Positions 15,275 to 16,521 of a stretch of DNA of 16,521 nucleotides are shown in pieces (position 1 is the stretch's first letter; each line of letters starts with the position of its first letter). The notes below the pieces were generated by a model that was not told where the DNA came from, made no database searches, and worked only from the letters and a program-made list of their open reading frames with translations. A program made the translations under genes and the position numbers. The stretch comes from Solirubrobacteraceae bacterium (GTDB lineage: Bacteria > Actinomycetota > Thermoleophilia > Solirubrobacterales > Solirubrobacteraceae): positions 1-16,521 of the forward strand of contig JADGIB010000044.1 in NCBI GenBank assembly GCA_019683665.1, given 5' to 3'.

Positions 15275-16186
15275 GTGCGGGTCGTCGAGGTCACCGCGCA
15301 CGGCGGCCCCGAGGTCCTGCAGGTCGCCGAGCGCCCCGATCCGGTCCCCGGCGACGGCCAGGTGGTCGTCGCCGTGCGCGCCGCCAACGTCAACCCGACC
15401 GACCTGGCGGCGCGCATGGGCTACTCGCCCCGCCCCCTCCCCGACCCGCCGTACGTCCTCGGCTGGGACTTCGCCGGCGAGGTCGTCTCGGTCGGCGCCG
15501 GCGTGACCGGCGTCGCGCCGGGCGACCGCGTCGTCGGGATGGTCCAGTGGTACGACGCCGAGGGCCGCGTCGGCGCCTACGCCGAGCGGATCCTCGTCGA
15601 CGCCGGCTGGATCGTGCCGCTGCCCGCGAGCGTCGACGCCACGACGGCGGCGACGGTCCCGCTGAACGGCCTGACCGCGGCGCAGGGCCTCGCCCGCCTC
15701 GGCCTGGCGCTCGGCCAGACGCTGCTCGTCACCGGCGCGTCCGGGGCGGTCGGCGCGTTCGCCGTGCAGCTCGCGGTCGCCGCCGGGCTGCGGGTCACCG
15801 CCCAGGCGAGCACCGGCGACGAGGACTGGGTGCGCTCGCTCGGCCCCGAGCGGGTGGTCGGCCGCGACGCCGACCTGTCGGAGCTCGAGGTCGACGCGGC
15901 GTTCGACGCGGTCCCGCTCGGCGAGCCCGTCCACGCCGCGGTCCGCGACGGCGGCGCGATCGTCACGACGCGCCGCGTCCCCGACCCGGACCCGGCGCGC
16001 GGCATCCGCTCCGAGGTGTTCCTCGTCCACCACGACCGCGAGGAGCTGCGCCGGCTCGTCGGCGAGGTCGCCGCCGGGCGGCTGCGGACCCGGGTGGACC
16101 GCGTCCTGCCGCTGGAGCGGGCCGCCGACGCCCACCGCCTCAACGAGGCGGGCGGGCTGCGGGGCAAGGTCGTCCTCGAGCCGTAG
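15275..16186 (+). CDS. Quinone-reductase-like MDR oxidoreductase (zinc-independent)
   Basis: Medium-chain dehydrogenase/reductase of 303 residues, nearest in look to zeta-crystallin/QOR-type NADPH:quinone reductases. The GroES-like N-domain shows VVEVTAHGGPEVLQV, NVNPTDLAARMG (39-49) and the LGWDFAGEVVSVGAGV core (62-77). The Rossmann dinucleotide motif is TGASGAVG (153-160), followed by AVQLA. The Cys ligands of zinc-dependent members are absent. It is slightly shorter than usual in the second half (about 320-330 is common). The start is GTG at 15275, 2 nt after sufD with GGGGG just upstream, so it is probably co-transcribed with suf. Its substrate cannot be told from sequence; a link to oxidative stress along with suf is plausible but unproven. 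Confidence 0.85.
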   Translation: MRVVEVTAHGGPEVLQVAERPDPVPGDGQVVVAVRAANVNPTDLAARMGYSPRPLPDPPYVLGWDFAGEVVSVGAGVTGVAPGDRVVGMVQWYDAEGRVGAYAERILVDAGWIVPLPASVDATTAATVPLNGLTAAQGLARLGLALGQTLLVTGASGAVGAFAVQLAVAAGLRVTAQASTGDEDWVRSLGPERVVGRDADLSELEVDAAFDAVPLGEPVHAAVRDGGAIVTTRRVPDPDPARGIRSEVFLVHHDREELRRLVGEVAAGRLRTRVDRVLPLERAADAHRLNEAGGLRGKVVLEP

Positions 16187-16199
16187 CGCCGGCGCCGGG

Positions 16200-16521
16200 A
16201 TGCCCGACCGGGTCGTCATCGGCGGCCGCTTCAACGGCCCGCCCGCGAGCGGGAACGGCGGCTACACGTGCGGCGTCGTCGCCGGGGCGTTCGACGGCGG
16301 CCCGGTCGAGGTGACGCTGCGCGTGCCGCCGCCGCTGGAGCGGCCGCTGGCGCTCGAGCGCCGCGACGGCGGCGCCGTCCTCCTCGACGGGGACGTGCTC
16401 GTGGCCGAGGCGCGCGGGCTCGACGCCGTGGACGTGGAGCCGCCGGCGCCGGTCTCCCCGGCGGAGGCGGCCCGGGGCGCCGCCCCCCCCCCGCGGGGGT
16501 TTAAACAAAAGACGCGGGCGA
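16200..16521 (+). CDS. Conserved hypothetical, possibly hotdog-fold thioesterase-like (cut by window edge)
   Basis: N-terminal 107 codons only; the frame runs off the right edge. It starts MPDRVVIGGRFNGPPASGNG, then GYTCGVVAGAF, EVTLRVPPPLERPLALERRD and LLDGDVLVAEARGLD. This FNGPP-x-SGNGGY plus EVTLR-x-PPPL style is one I associate with actinobacterial hypothetical proteins of possible hotdog/thioesterase fold, but I cannot confirm the family. It lies 13 nt after the MDR gene with only a weak GGG before the ATG. The sequence beyond about 16482 (ten C, then AT-rich bases) is suspect, so the last 13 codons and the reading frame there should not be trusted. Confidence 0.55.
   Translation, partial: MPDRVVIGGRFNGPPASGNGGYTCGVVAGAFDGGPVEVTLRVPPPLERPLALERRDGGAVLLDGDVLVAEARGLDAVDVEPPAPVSPAEAARGAAPPPRGFKQKTRA
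16483..16521. other. Probable low-quality contig end
   Basis: A run of ten C (16483-16492), then CGGGGG and TTTAAACAAAA. The stretch 16499-16506 is GTTTAAAC, the PmeI octamer. AT-rich sequence of this kind occurs nowhere else in the window and breaks the codon pattern of the gene it falls in. Confidence 0.5.

Overview
The window is very GC-rich bacterial chromosome. Codon third positions are almost all G or C, there are GTG starts and several leaderless-looking genes, and no mobile elements are visible. Gene content and protein style (high-GC SufB/SufC/SufS, RodZ-like HTH membrane protein next to ftsK and recA, OmpR/HisKA pair, Rieske protein inside a suf operon) point to an actinomycetote, perhaps a deep-branching class such as Thermoleophilia. 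That placement is inference; no rRNA gene is present to confirm it.

Left block, minus strand (about 6600 down to 1), transcribed ftsK, RodZ-like gene, cinA, thpR, recA, recX. These cover chromosome segregation, cell shape, pyridine-nucleotide salvage (CinA/PncC), 2'-3' cyclic phosphodiesterase/RNA ligase, and recombination. The cinA-thpR-recA order resembles the cinA-ligT-recA operon known from Deinococcus. recA has its own 98-nt upstream region holding a near-consensus LexA (SOS) box and a perfect 14-bp palindrome, so it can be controlled apart from cinA-thpR. recX is cut off by the window edge.

Middle block, plus strand (6693-9214): a small secreted protein that looks like the two ends of a serine beta-lactamase/penicillin-binding-protein-like hydrolase with the catalytic middle missing, then an OmpR-type response regulator and its histidine kinase, overlapping by 8 nt. 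The regulator appears to have a promoter that places the transcript start on its GTG codon.

Right block (9235-16186): a divergent pair, a 65-residue unknown protein (minus) and an Rrf2/IscR-like Fe-S regulator (plus). They are separated by only 16 nt, with overlapping -10 elements that would make both mRNAs leaderless. The regulator heads a tight operon: sufC, sufS, sufU, a Rieske ferredoxin, sufB, sufD, and a zinc-independent quinone-reductase-like MDR enzyme. Together these make the SUF iron-sulfur cluster assembly machine: SufS takes sulfur from cysteine, SufU relays it, SufBCD is the ATP-driven scaffold, and the Rrf2 protein probably senses cluster supply. The gene order and a shortened SufU are not the usual actinobacterial pattern.

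The window ends inside a conserved hypothetical gene. The last 40 bases (a 10-C run followed by an AT-rich stretch with a PmeI octamer) look like a contig-end artefact. No stretch over 300 bases lacks a gene. I see no tRNA, rRNA, CRISPR, insertion sequence or prophage, and the window is mostly ordinary core genome; the most unusual points are the divergent leaderless promoter, the gutted hydrolase, and the suf operon layout.
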